In this document: positions 25,121 to 32,522 of the stretch, piece by piece | Layout: each line of letters opens with the position of its first letter | Position numbering within the stretch: the stretch's first letter is position 1 | NCBI GenBank assembly: GCA_003157015.1 | Contig: PMIJ01000078.1 | Span: 13,710-47,296, forward strand | Direction of reading: 5' to 3' | Length of the DNA: 33,587 nucleotides | DNA from: Bacteroidales bacterium | Lineage (GTDB): Bacteria; Bacteroidota; Bacteroidia; Bacteroidales; VadinHA17 | The notes under the pieces: generated by a model | Told to the model about the DNA's origin: nothing | Database searches by the model: none | Seen by the model: the letters and a program-made list of their open reading frames with translations, nothing else | Position numbers and translations under genes: made by a program

Positions 25121-25227
25121 AACCACGGAGTTACACGGCTTAATAATCTATCATATCGGAATTCAATTATTTTGACAAAATAAATACTGTGAAACTCTGT
25201 GATTACTCAGTGTCACTCCGTGGTTAA
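25121..25227. repeat. Inverted repeat with CCACGGAGT(T/G)ACAC arms
   Basis: AACCACGGAGTTACAC (25121-25136) pairs with GTGTCACTCCGTGGTT (25210-25225) with one mismatch. Between the arms are about 73 bases that include AAACTCTGTGATT, another CTCTGTG word. The element occupies the gap between the VOC stop (25235) and the GNAT start (25065). It shares CCACGGAG and CTCTGTG words with the other elements in the window and may be the same family with a longer loop. Confidence 0.65.
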
Positions 25228-25234
25228 TGGATTT

Positions 25235-25639
25235 TTACTCTCTAAAAATAGTGGATACCTCAATTCTGTTGTTATCCGGGTCGAGTGTTTCAAATTCCCA
25301 GTAGCCGTCGCCGGTTTTTCTCGGTTCCCTTAAAATTCTGAATCCGTCATTCTTTAATTCATGGTATTTTTTATTCACCAATTCCATATTTCCCATGTTA
25401 AAGGATAAATGGATTATTCCAAGGTATTGTTTTTCAACAGGGTCACTGAGGTTCTGTGGAATTCCGGGCATCTGCATTAATTCAAGCCTGGTACCTGATT
25501 CAAACGAAACAAAATAACTTTCAAAATGTCTTTCCTTATTAAGGTATTTTTCATTTGCCAAGCCATTGAAGTACTTAATATAATATTCCTTTAATTTTTC
25601 TAGCTGAGCAGTCCATATCGCAACATGATCAATAGCCAT
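25235..25639 (-). CDS. VOC (glyoxalase/bleomycin-resistance fold) protein
   Basis: The 134-residue protein begins MAIDHVAIWTAQLEKLKEYY, the classic first strand and helix of a VOC domain, with the first metal-site His at residue 5. ESYFVSFESGTRLELMQMPG covers the second strand with its Glu, IIHLSFNMGNMELVNKKYHE begins the second half, and GYWEFETLDPDNNRIEVSTI closes it with the last Glu. This HxEHxE-like layout is that of glyoxalase I relatives. Function could be lyase, dioxygenase or binding. The start at 25639 is preceded by a good ribosome site (AGGAGA, 5 bases before ATG). The longer open frame back to 25885 runs over the upstream gene and is rejected. It is 19 bases after the DUF1349-like gene. 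Confidence 0.9.
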   Translation of the reverse strand: MAIDHVAIWTAQLEKLKEYYIKYFNGLANEKYLNKERHFESYFVSFESGTRLELMQMPGIPQNLSDPVEKQYLGIIHLSFNMGNMELVNKKYHELKNDGFRILREPRKTGDGYWEFETLDPDNNRIEVSTIFRE

Positions 25640-25658
25640 AAGATCTCCTACTTGTCTT

Positions 25659-26381
25659 TTAATGTACAAACTCTTCGATATCCCTGAACGTTGCAGATGC
25701 AGTTTTGCCAGGATTATGAGAAGTAACTGCCAGCCCGAGATATATTTTTGATGGAAGTTCAAGAGTATAAGTTGTATATGCTTTCCATGTTTTTCCGTCA
25801 TTACTATAGTAGCCTGTGAATTCATTCTTAATACGCTGCAATCTGATCCATGTATTCGGGAATGCAATCGGAAATTCAGGCGCACCGACAGAACTTTTTG
25901 GATAAATGGCTTTCATTAAACTATCCTTTACCTGCCGATACTGAAACTCGTATCCGCCGTTATTATTATTCCTGGGATTATTATCAGGGAACACCTGGAA
26001 ATAAATGTGTCTGCTGCCCGGGGTCAGATTTTCACGCGCCATTATTCCTGCTTTGGTGTAGAGATTGGCAGCAGTGAGATTTGCAATGCGCGATATAAGG
26101 TCAAAATCACCTGTACGTTCAACATAAACAAAAGTGAATTCATCTTTTACTCCCCATATATCAACACCTCCGGCTGTTATATCAAAACCATTTTCAGACA
26201 GTTTTACAATTCCGTTAATTGAAGGGTTTCCGATATCGCCGTGTTTAAAGCTGGCAACGGGAATTGGTTTGCTTTTCAGCTGGTTGGGAGTTGATATCTG
26301 ATTAGTTTGCGCAATCAAGCCTGGTCCGGTCAGAACCAACAAAAACATAAGGAAAGAATGAAAGACATTTTTTTTTATCAT
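25659..26381 (-). CDS. Secreted concanavalin-A-like (DUF1349-type) protein
   Basis: The 240-residue protein has a signal peptide (MIKKNVFHSFLMFLLVLTGP, cleavage near LIAQ). ITAGGVDIWGVKDEFTFVY, then GDFDLISRIANL and AGIMARENLTPGSRHIYFQV, then NTWIRLQRIKNEFTGYYSND and GKTWK, form the known order of the DUF1349-like concanavalin-A lectin/glucanase fold found as a carbohydrate-associated domain in many secreted Bacteroidetes proteins. It stands alone here, with no catalytic domain attached. A role in binding a glycan or modifying a secreted complex is plausible but not shown. The VOC gene follows after 19 bases. Upstream there are 227 bases with a small hairpin and repeat words. Confidence 0.8.
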   Translation of the reverse strand: MIKKNVFHSFLMFLLVLTGPGLIAQTNQISTPNQLKSKPIPVASFKHGDIGNPSINGIVKLSENGFDITAGGVDIWGVKDEFTFVYVERTGDFDLISRIANLTAANLYTKAGIMARENLTPGSRHIYFQVFPDNNPRNNNNGGYEFQYRQVKDSLMKAIYPKSSVGAPEFPIAFPNTWIRLQRIKNEFTGYYSNDGKTWKAYTTYTLELPSKIYLGLAVTSHNPGKTASATFRDIEEFVH

Positions 26382-26500
26382 AGCATATATTTTTAAATCT
26401 AAAATCGAATTTAAAAGTAAGCTTTATTCTTTAATTCTTGAAAGGCTTTATAAAGAGATCAATTAACTGTAAAGGGACAGACTGCAGCAGGGGTTTTTGA

Positions 26501-26578
26501 CTTTGTGTACTTTGCGCTTTCTTTGAATGCTTTGTAGTTATTTGAACTTATTAATAAATACTTCTGTTTAGAAGTACT
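26501..26578. repeat. CTTTGTGTAC words and a hairpin after the TrpF-like gene
   Basis: CTTTGTGTACTTTGCG begins at 26501 and TGCTTTGTAG follows near 26528. GTACACAAAG at 17308-17317 is the exact reverse complement of the first ten bases. At 26557-26578 a hairpin with 9-base arms and one mismatch (AATACTTCT/AGAAGTACT, loop GTTT) lies 31 bases after the TrpF-like stop. The minus strand after it is only moderately T-rich, so termination is possible but weakly supported. No gene is visible in this 227-base gap. Confidence 0.4.
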
Positions 26579-26608
26579 GTTATATTATAGTTTGCTATTA
26601 GGAAATTA

Positions 26609-27265
26609 TCAATACTTTAAGGATGCGTTTCTAACGAATAACTTAAGTTTTTTTCGGTCGAGGCTGCCATCGGTTCTGACTCCGCTGCAAACATCTACAG
26701 CGAAGGGTCGCACCTCCTCAATTGCCTGTCTGACATTTTCCGGTGAAAGTCCGCCGGCAAGAAACACCGGGCATTTTGACTTTTCTCTGATCTGTTTGCT
26801 TAATTTCCAATCATGAACCCTGCCTGTACCACCGAGCTCTTTAATTTTTAGTTTCGGATTACCGCTGTCGAGGAGTATTGCATCAGTCATTTCAGAAATT
26901 GCCAGCGCTTCATCCACTGATCTTTCATCAATTACATGGATCACCTGAACAATTCGTACTCCTGGCAGGGCGGCTTTAAGTTCAGTGTAAGTTCCTGCCG
27001 ATAAAGAGTCCACAATCTGTATAGTATTCGTTAAGGTCCTTTTATGATGTTTAATTATTTCTTTTACCGATGTTTCGCTTGTCAGAAGAAAAGTGGCTAC
27101 AGGAGGCGGAACTGTTTGCGCAATTTGTCTTATGAATTCATCAGATATCGGTCCGGGGCCACTGGGCATACTGGCTACAAGACCAACTGCGGAAGCACCA
27201 TATTCAACAGCCATTCTTGCTTCATATTCGCTTTTTATACAACAGATTTTAATTCTGGTTATCAT
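26609..27265 (-). CDS. Phosphoribosylanthranilate isomerase-like (TrpF family) protein
   Basis: The 218-residue protein follows TrpF throughout: ITRIKICCIKSEYEARMAVE at the start (Cys of the KICG motif kept, Gly replaced by Cys), ALLDSGNPK-like ILLDSGNPKLK with the catalytic Asp near residue 127, GGTGRVHDWKLS, and FLAGGLSPENVRQAI followed by VDVCSGVRTDG binding phosphate. TrpF converts phosphoribosylanthranilate to CdRP in tryptophan synthesis. No other trp gene is present, and the gene follows a secreted LamG-like protein by 5 bases, so it may be a paralogue with another substrate. The ATG at 27265 is used. The upstream extension overlaps the neighbouring gene and looks unlike TrpF. Confidence 0.85.
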   Translation of the reverse strand: MITRIKICCIKSEYEARMAVEYGASAVGLVASMPSGPGPISDEFIRQIAQTVPPPVATFLLTSETSVKEIIKHHKRTLTNTIQIVDSLSAGTYTELKAALPGVRIVQVIHVIDERSVDEALAISEMTDAILLDSGNPKLKIKELGGTGRVHDWKLSKQIREKSKCPVFLAGGLSPENVRQAIEEVRPFAVDVCSGVRTDGSLDRKKLKLFVRNASLKY

Positions 27266-27270
27266 TATTT

Positions 27271-27957
27271 TTATTTCACCTGATTTTCCGCAGTGATCTG
27301 CAGGTTGGCAAAATCCCCATCCGAATTGTTCCCTACCCATAATCCGATTTTACCCGATGTGCGTTTATTCAGCTGATCCACATTTAAACTGGGTTCTTTG
27401 TTGCCATTTACATAAACTGTAACATGCGGATATTTTATTACTATTTTCGCGTGAAACCAATCGTTTCCCCCCGGCGCAGGAATTACGGCTTTCTCATATT
27501 TACCACTGAATTTTTCTCTGAGAACCTGCCATGGATAATCGGGCTGGGAAATATATTGCACAGCGTGGATTCTACGGACTGAATCAGTTGATTGAAAGTT
27601 AAATGGCCGGAAATATATAGCATCCAGGGTATTACTGTCAAGTCCATGAAAAGCTATCCCGACAAAACTTTGCTGGTAGTTATCTTTTCCTCTAATATCA
27701 AGTTCGATGACTCCGTTTGAAAATTCCTGGTCTTTTAACCAGGCAACTCCGTCATTTTCCTTTTTTGAAAAACTGATACCTCTTTTGTCCTTTTCCAATA
27801 ATGAGCTTACTTTTCTGTTTATAACTTCAAGTTTGCTATTTTCTGATAAATTGTACAAATCATATTTAATCACTCCTTCTTGTCCCATACCTGAGAGAGA
27901 AGTTAATAACACAAGAATGATCGTAAGGAATAAATGTTTCAGGTTCATTGGTTTCAT
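27271..27957 (-). CDS. Secreted LamG/DUF1080-like protein
   Basis: The protein has about 228 residues from ATG at 27957 and a signal peptide (MKPMNLKHLFLTIILVLLTS, cleavage near GMGQ). GVAWLKDQEFSNGVIELDIR, then QSFVGIAFHGLDSNTLDAIY and FRPFNF, then PGGNDWFHAKIVIKYPHVTV and YVNG, then GKIGLWVGNNSDGDFANLQI, follow the order of the DUF1080 and LamG-type jelly-roll (concanavalin-A-like) fold. DUF1080 includes 3-keto-glycoside hydrolases, but many members are only binding domains, and I see no clear catalytic signature. It is probably periplasmic. It is followed by the TrpF-like gene after 5 bases. Start codons 13 residues upstream and 3 downstream are also possible. Confidence 0.75.
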   Translation of the reverse strand: MKPMNLKHLFLTIILVLLTSLSGMGQEGVIKYDLYNLSENSKLEVINRKVSSLLEKDKRGISFSKKENDGVAWLKDQEFSNGVIELDIRGKDNYQQSFVGIAFHGLDSNTLDAIYFRPFNFQSTDSVRRIHAVQYISQPDYPWQVLREKFSGKYEKAVIPAPGGNDWFHAKIVIKYPHVTVYVNGNKEPSLNVDQLNKRTSGKIGLWVGNNSDGDFANLQITAENQVK

Positions 27958-28018
27958 AATATTTCTGTTAGTTTGATTCAGATAATTTGACATCATATAA
28001 TTGACTTTTTATACCTGG

Positions 28019-28498
28019 TTACCCTTTATTGATCAAGTCATTTATTTCTGACAGGTGCAATTTCAGGTGTCTGGGAAAATCAATTATCATTGTTTTAAGG
28101 GCCACTGTCTCCCCGGGTCCGGATATCCACTCATTATTCATCGTCTCGGGTCTGACATTTTCAATTACATGATTTATATGCAAAAGCGAATACTTCCATA
28201 ACTGGACCAATGTTGTCCATTCCTCGTTCTGATAATTCTGGATGGCAATCCATCTGTCATTATTCCCGAAAGTGGCATAATTTGGAAATGTCAGAGGCGA
28301 CGATTGATATTGAAGGTGGACAATTCTGTGTGTATTATTTGATGAAGAGTCTATAATATGACCGACAATCTGTTTAATCGTGCGATTCTGGGAGTTTCTT
28401 CTTTGGGAGACAATATCTTCAGATAGAGAGATCAGGATTGGTTCCCAATCAGTTACCAATGCAATAAGCTCCAGGCGGATTATATCAGTTTCTTTCAT
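28019..28498 (-). CDS. DinB-like four-helix-bundle protein
   Basis: The 159-residue protein has the DinB/YfiT pattern: an opening helix (ELIALVTDWEPILISL), IKQIVGHIIDSSSNNTHRIV near residues 42-61 with the first metal-site His, and a last helix with FPRHLKLHLSEINDLI containing the second and third His positions. Members bind a divalent metal and several are thiol-dependent transferases (bacillithiol or mycothiol). Others are known only as damage-induced proteins. The reaction here is unknown. It starts 33 bases after the DUF1003 gene and is followed after 61 bases by the LamG-like gene, inside the long minus-strand series. Confidence 0.8.
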   Translation of the reverse strand: MKETDIIRLELIALVTDWEPILISLSEDIVSQRRNSQNRTIKQIVGHIIDSSSNNTHRIVHLQYQSSPLTFPNYATFGNNDRWIAIQNYQNEEWTTLVQLWKYSLLHINHVIENVRPETMNNEWISGPGETVALKTMIIDFPRHLKLHLSEINDLINKG

Positions 28499-28531
28499 GA
28501 TTTGAATATTTTGCGGTATGGAATATAATTT

Positions 28532-29227
28532 TCATTTTTCTTTCGCCTTGATTTCATTCATCAGATCCTGCAGGTAATCAGTTTGAATCTCCTGTATTTC
28601 AAGTAGTTTTTTGTTCTGATGGACGATCATATGATCGATTTTTTCACCCAACAGTTTAATTTCAAGTTCAGCCTTTAGATTGATTTTATAATCATTTTCA
28701 CTCCGTAACCTATCCTTTTCTTCTTTTCTGTTCTGGCTCATCATTATTATCGGTGCCTGGATTGCTGCAAGACATGAAAGGATCAGGTTTAAAAGAATAA
28801 ATGGAAACGGGTCAAAGGTTCTTTTAGCCAAAAGCCAAACATTAATCCCCATCCAGATAAGAATAAATACAAAGAAGATAATAATAAAAGTCCAGCTTCC
28901 TCCGAATGATGCAATCTTGTCCGCCAGCTTTTGTCCCGTTGTTTGTTTAACTCCGATTGCTTCTTCTATGTTTTCAGAGAGAACGGAGTTGTTTTTAATT
29001 GCATCCATGACATCCCTGTCGAGTGCATCAATTTCTCCGTTTTCCTGTGTAATAAGAGAGGAAAGGTATTGCCGTCTGTACCTGTTCAATTCGTCCAGTG
29101 AAATATAGCAATCTTCATTAAAACCGGGATGTTCCGATTTTATAAGATTGAAGATGCTCTCACGCAGATAATGGGCTTTAACCTCTTCCCCGTTTTTTAT
29201 TTCAACATTGGAGATAAAACTTTTCAT
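28532..29227 (-). CDS. DUF1003 membrane protein
   Basis: The 231-residue protein has the DUF1003 core: LADKIASFGGSWTFIIIFFV at about residues 107-126, then FILIWMGINVWLL, then FDPFPFILLNLILSCLAAIQ and APIIMMSQNRKEEKDR. That is two membrane helices joined by a short loop and followed by a charged helix. The C-terminal part (EIKLLGEKIDHMIVHQNKKL, LEIQEIQTDY) is predicted coiled coil. The N-terminal 100 residues are soluble and unassigned. The family has no firm function. The start is ATG at 29227 (MKSFISNVEIKNGEE); the longer frame upstream overlaps the VIT gene end in an unlikely way. It lies 34 bases after the VIT gene, hinting at a shared role in metal or envelope homeostasis. Confidence 0.85.
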   Translation of the reverse strand: MKSFISNVEIKNGEEVKAHYLRESIFNLIKSEHPGFNEDCYISLDELNRYRRQYLSSLITQENGEIDALDRDVMDAIKNNSVLSENIEEAIGVKQTTGQKLADKIASFGGSWTFIIIFFVFILIWMGINVWLLAKRTFDPFPFILLNLILSCLAAIQAPIIMMSQNRKEEKDRLRSENDYKINLKAELEIKLLGEKIDHMIVHQNKKLLEIQEIQTDYLQDLMNEIKAKEK

Positions 29228-29261
29228 AGTTAGTAAGAATTTGGTGTTATCAGATTCGCCA

Positions 29262-29972
29262 TTAAAACAACCTGTTAAATGTTCTTGCCACCAAAAATGC
29301 AGCAGCAGCGGCAGTGATACCAATAAGTGTTACCTTAATTGCTCCTCTCAGGAGAGGCTGACCTGTCACCTTGCTTTTAAAATAACCAAAAAGAAACAAA
29401 CAAATTACTGTAAGTACAGAGGAGACCAATAATCCCTGGAATGGTGTAGGTGTGAAAAAGTAACCAGTTAAAGGAATAAGCCCGCCGATAATGTACGATA
29501 TCCCAATGGTAGCAGCGCTATTCCTCGCCCTGTTGACATTTGGCTTTTCCAATCCAAGTTCATACTTCATCATAAAATCGACCCATTTATCTTTATCCTT
29601 CGCCATTTCATCGGCAATGATATTCTGGGTTTTTTCATTCAACCCGTAATGTGCAAATACCACTTTTACCTCCTTCTTTTCTTCTTCAGGTATCTCCTCA
29701 ATTTCCTCATATTCCCTTTGAAGTTCAGCCTGATAATGTTCCTGTTCAGTCTTGCCGGCTAAATAACCTCCAAGTCCCATTGCAATGCTTCCGGCAACAA
29801 TTTCTGCAATACCTGCTGTGATAACAATAGCATTGTGCTGAACAGCTCCGCTTAATCCTGCAGCCAGGGCAAACGGAACTGTCAACCCATCAGACATTCC
29901 TATAACAACATCTGTAATGAATTCCGAACTTCCCAGATGTTCTTCTTTATGTACCGCGGTGGTGATTGCCAT
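29262..29972 (-). CDS. VIT1/CCC1-family metal transporter
   Basis: The 236-residue protein begins with the VIT1 signature: SEFITDVVIGMSDGLTVPFA at residues 16-35, then AAGLSGAV and IVAGSIAMGLGGYLAGKTEQ. An acidic cytosolic segment follows (HYQAELQREYEEIEEIPEEE, with more Glu and Lys after), the metal-binding region of plant VIT1. Three more membrane helices complete the protein (ATIGISYIIGGLIPLTGYFF, SVLTVICLFLFGYF, IGITAAAAAFLVARTF). Members move Fe(II) or Mn(II) out of the cytosol in exchange for protons. It lies 47 bases after the flippase gene and 34 bases before DUF1003. Confidence 0.93.
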   Translation of the reverse strand: MAITTAVHKEEHLGSSEFITDVVIGMSDGLTVPFALAAGLSGAVQHNAIVITAGIAEIVAGSIAMGLGGYLAGKTEQEHYQAELQREYEEIEEIPEEEKKEVKVVFAHYGLNEKTQNIIADEMAKDKDKWVDFMMKYELGLEKPNVNRARNSAATIGISYIIGGLIPLTGYFFTPTPFQGLLVSSVLTVICLFLFGYFKSKVTGQPLLRGAIKVTLIGITAAAAAFLVARTFNRLF

Positions 29973-30019
29973 AATTTTAATTATTTAAAATGAAATTATC
30001 TGTGCCTGACAAATGAAAG

Positions 30020-31504
30020 CTATGGCTTTTCAATCAAATATACAATTCCAAGAAAAACTATAAGGAGAAACGTATGAAATATGATCCGGAGTACAGACAA
30101 TTCAGGTTTAATAACAGTACTGATTAGATACAATAGAACTGAAAGGCCAAGATAACCGGCGAACTTCATGAGGTTATATTTTACCGGGAAATATTTCTGG
30201 CCGATAAGGTAGGAGAGGACCATCATAGATCCATAACAGATGAATGTTGCCCAGGCTGAACCATAATATCCGTATATCAGATGCTCTGAACTCAGAGGTA
30301 TCCACCAGAAGTTCAGTATAAGAGTAATAACAGCGCCGATAAAGGAAAGCCATGCACCCCAGGATGTTTTACCTGTTAGCTTATACCAGATCGAAAGATT
30401 GAAGTAGACACCAAGAAACAGGTTTGCCATCATTAAGACTGGTATTACACCTCTGCCCACCCAATATTCTTTGCTTCTTACCAGCAATGGCAAGATAAAA
30501 TCATCGAGATAGAGCATGGTTACCAGGAATATCAGTGAGACAACAATGATGAAATAATCCATGATCCTGGCATAGACCAATCTGGCATCTTTTTCCCTGG
30601 CTTGCGCAAAAAAGAAAGGTTCTGCAGCATATCTGTAAGCCTGTATGAATATGGTCATAAGGATCGAGATCTTATAACATGCAGCATATACGCCAACCTG
30701 AAAAGTTGATATGTCTTTTGGTAAAAGGTAACGCAGCAAAAGCCGGTCAAAAGTCTCATTTACTATTCCGGCCATTCCGGCAAAAAGCAGTGGAAAAGCA
30801 TAGAAGAGCATTTTCCTCCAGAGGTCAGGGTTTATTTTCCATTTAACTGCTAAAATCTGGGGTAACAGCATCACAAGTGTTATGGCGCTTGCTGCAAGAT
30901 TTGAAATAAAAATATATTCAACACCCCATTGAGGTTTGTAAAATAATGAAATGAATCGCCCGAAAAACCCATCATGGGGGTATCTCAGGATAAATGGACA
31001 TAAAACAAGGAAGAAGAGGTTAAGAATGATATTTATTGTAATATTCGTCATTCTGACCCAGGCAAAACGTGCCGGTCTGTTTTTAGCCCTTAGATAGGCA
31101 AAGGGTATAGCGCAAATCGAATCTAGGGTAAGGATCCAGGCGAACCATCTGATATACTCAGGGTGATCAGCATAGTCGATCCATCGCGCAATATCTCCTG
31201 CAAAACTTAAAACAACTCCCAGAAATAATAATGAAGTGATAATAAGAGAAATTATTGCAGTGCTGAACACTTTCTCTTTATCCTGTTCATTCTCATTGAA
31301 TCTGAAATAAGTTGTCTCCATTCCATAAGTGAGGACAACCATCAGGAAAGATGTGTATGCATAAAATACACTTACGGTTCCATAAGCTCCCGGTTTAAAC
31401 ACCGCAGTATAAAGAGGTACAAGCAGATAGCCAAGAATGCGACCCAAAACACTTGGTATCCCATAGATGGCGGTCTGACCGGCCAGGCGTTTTATAGCTG
31501 TCAT
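30020..31504 (-). CDS. MOP-superfamily flippase (Wzx-like polysaccharide exporter)
   Basis: The 494-residue protein has 12-14 hydrophobic segments and the opening RLAGQTAIYGIPSVLGRILG with YLLVPLYTAVFKPGAYG, typical of Wzx/MurJ-type lipid-linked oligosaccharide flippases of the MOP superfamily. FMVVLTYGMETTYFRF, MANLFLGVYFNLSIWYKLTG and LIGQKYFPVKYNL further match the group found widely in Bacteroidetes. It would carry an undecaprenyl-linked sugar across the inner membrane. No glycosyltransferase, polymerase or ligase gene is nearby, so the substrate glycan cannot be named, and this may be the stand-alone housekeeping paralogue present in many species. It starts 33 bases after the DUF1801 gene. 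Confidence 0.9.
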   Translation of the reverse strand: MTAIKRLAGQTAIYGIPSVLGRILGYLLVPLYTAVFKPGAYGTVSVFYAYTSFLMVVLTYGMETTYFRFNENEQDKEKVFSTAIISLIITSLLFLGVVLSFAGDIARWIDYADHPEYIRWFAWILTLDSICAIPFAYLRAKNRPARFAWVRMTNITINIILNLFFLVLCPFILRYPHDGFFGRFISLFYKPQWGVEYIFISNLAASAITLVMLLPQILAVKWKINPDLWRKMLFYAFPLLFAGMAGIVNETFDRLLLRYLLPKDISTFQVGVYAACYKISILMTIFIQAYRYAAEPFFFAQAREKDARLVYARIMDYFIIVVSLIFLVTMLYLDDFILPLLVRSKEYWVGRGVIPVLMMANLFLGVYFNLSIWYKLTGKTSWGAWLSFIGAVITLILNFWWIPLSSEHLIYGYYGSAWATFICYGSMMVLSYLIGQKYFPVKYNLMKFAGYLGLSVLLYLISTVIKPELSVLRIIFHTFLLIVFLGIVYLIEKP

Positions 31505-31537
31505 GAAGACAAAGGTAAATAAAAGGCAGAATTAATT

Positions 31538-31918
31538 TTAACCTTTGCTTTTTAACTCTTCATTTTTCAGGTTTACTTTTGCTGCCAGCTTTAAAATTCT
31601 AGTAAGTAGATCAACAGGCACAGGTTTATCAAGCGGAATTTTAATCGCAGAATTGGATTTTGATGTTTCAAAGGCTTTTAAATCTTCCTTAAAATTCTTC
31701 AAAATATGAGGGCGTACAAAAATTGAATAGTGATTTTTAAATGGGGCATACCAGACAAGCATTCCGTGAAATCTGAATGCAGGCATCTTATAGCTGATCA
31801 TCTCTTTTGCTTCAGGAACTGCCTTTTTTATTGTCTGACGTAATTCTGCTAAGATTCCTCTTACGTTTTCAGGTTGCTGTATAATGTAATTATCAATCTC
31901 TTTTATAGCCGAATTCAT
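31538..31918 (-). CDS. DUF1801 (YdhG/iron-chaperone-like) protein
   Basis: The 126-residue protein matches DUF1801: IDNYIIQQPENVRGILAELR at the start, AVPEAKEMISYKMPAFRF near residues 34-51, LVWYAPFKNHYSIFV, then AIKIPLDKPVPVDLLTRILK. The fold is frataxin-like and the family includes the Bacillus protein YdhG/Fra, proposed to deliver iron for cluster assembly. An iron role here is an inference. It starts 4 bases after the VOC gene, so the two are translated together. The VIT metal transporter is two genes further on, which is mildly consistent with iron handling. Confidence 0.88.
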   Translation of the reverse strand: MNSAIKEIDNYIIQQPENVRGILAELRQTIKKAVPEAKEMISYKMPAFRFHGMLVWYAPFKNHYSIFVRPHILKNFKEDLKAFETSKSNSAIKIPLDKPVPVDLLTRILKLAAKVNLKNEELKSKG

Positions 31919-31922
31919 ATTT

Positions 31923-32348
31923 CTATTTTTGATTATACGCCTTTTTTAAATCTGCTATAATAATTTTGCTCATCTGAAGCATTGCATCCATCACTCTTTT
32001 TGATTTAGCAGGATCCGGGTCATTCAGCATTTTTATCAGGACAGAAGGGACAACCTGCCATGAGACGCCAAACTTGTCCCTAAGCCAGCCACATTGGCTT
32101 TTTGCCCCACCCTCGGAAAGTTTCTCCCAAAATTCATCAACTTCCTCCTGTGTTTCGCAATTTATGAATAGGGATATCCCTTCAGAGAATTTGAAATAGG
32201 GTCCCCCGTTATAAACCAGAAATTCCTGTCCTTCTATCTCAAATTTCCCAGCATCAATGATCTTTGCCTTTTTAAAGACAGACACATAAAACTTCATCGC
32301 TTCTTCAGCATTGTCACTGAACATTAAGAATGGGGTAACTTTTTTCAT
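31923..32348 (-). CDS. PhnB-like VOC protein (3-demethylubiquinone methyltransferase-type fold)
   Basis: The 141-residue protein begins MKKVTPFLMFSDNAEEAMKF with YVSVFKKAKI, the opening of the PhnB subgroup of VOC proteins. GISLFINCETQEEVDEFWEK is followed by LSEGGAKSQCGWLRDKFGVS and WQVVP, the other family hallmark. Despite the name given to the fold, members show no proven methyltransferase activity. The role is unknown. Start at 32348 is chosen over a codon 10 residues upstream because the shorter form starts exactly at the family's N-terminus. It is the first gene of the eight-gene series and overlaps nothing; DUF1801 follows after 4 bases. The 174 bases upstream hold no clear feature. 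Confidence 0.9.
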   Translation of the reverse strand: MKKVTPFLMFSDNAEEAMKFYVSVFKKAKIIDAGKFEIEGQEFLVYNGGPYFKFSEGISLFINCETQEEVDEFWEKLSEGGAKSQCGWLRDKFGVSWQVVPSVLIKMLNDPDPAKSKRVMDAMLQMSKIIIADLKKAYNQK

Positions 32349-32522
32349 AACCTTAAGTTTTTTTGGCAAACATTTCAAAACCTCTTAATATCTGGAACAA
32401 AAAACAGAGCAAATATGTTCGGTACAAAATCTGTTTTGTAAGCAGTATATACCAGACCCTGTTCGTTTCTGAGATTATTCTGATATTGGTAATATCCGAT
32501 ACAGATCCTTTGATTCTAAAAA

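Noticed and set aside
25640-25885. N-terminal extension of the VOC protein
   Set aside because: It overlaps the coding end of the DUF1349-like gene, has no VOC similarity, and the internal ATG at 25639 has a good ribosome site and starts at the domain boundary.
27266-27340. Longer TrpF-like start
   Set aside because: It would overlap the end of the LamG-like gene, and the extra residues are unlike any TrpF.
29228-29323. Longer DUF1003 start
   Set aside because: The extra residues (HFWWQEHLTGCFNG) come from the VIT gene end read in another frame.
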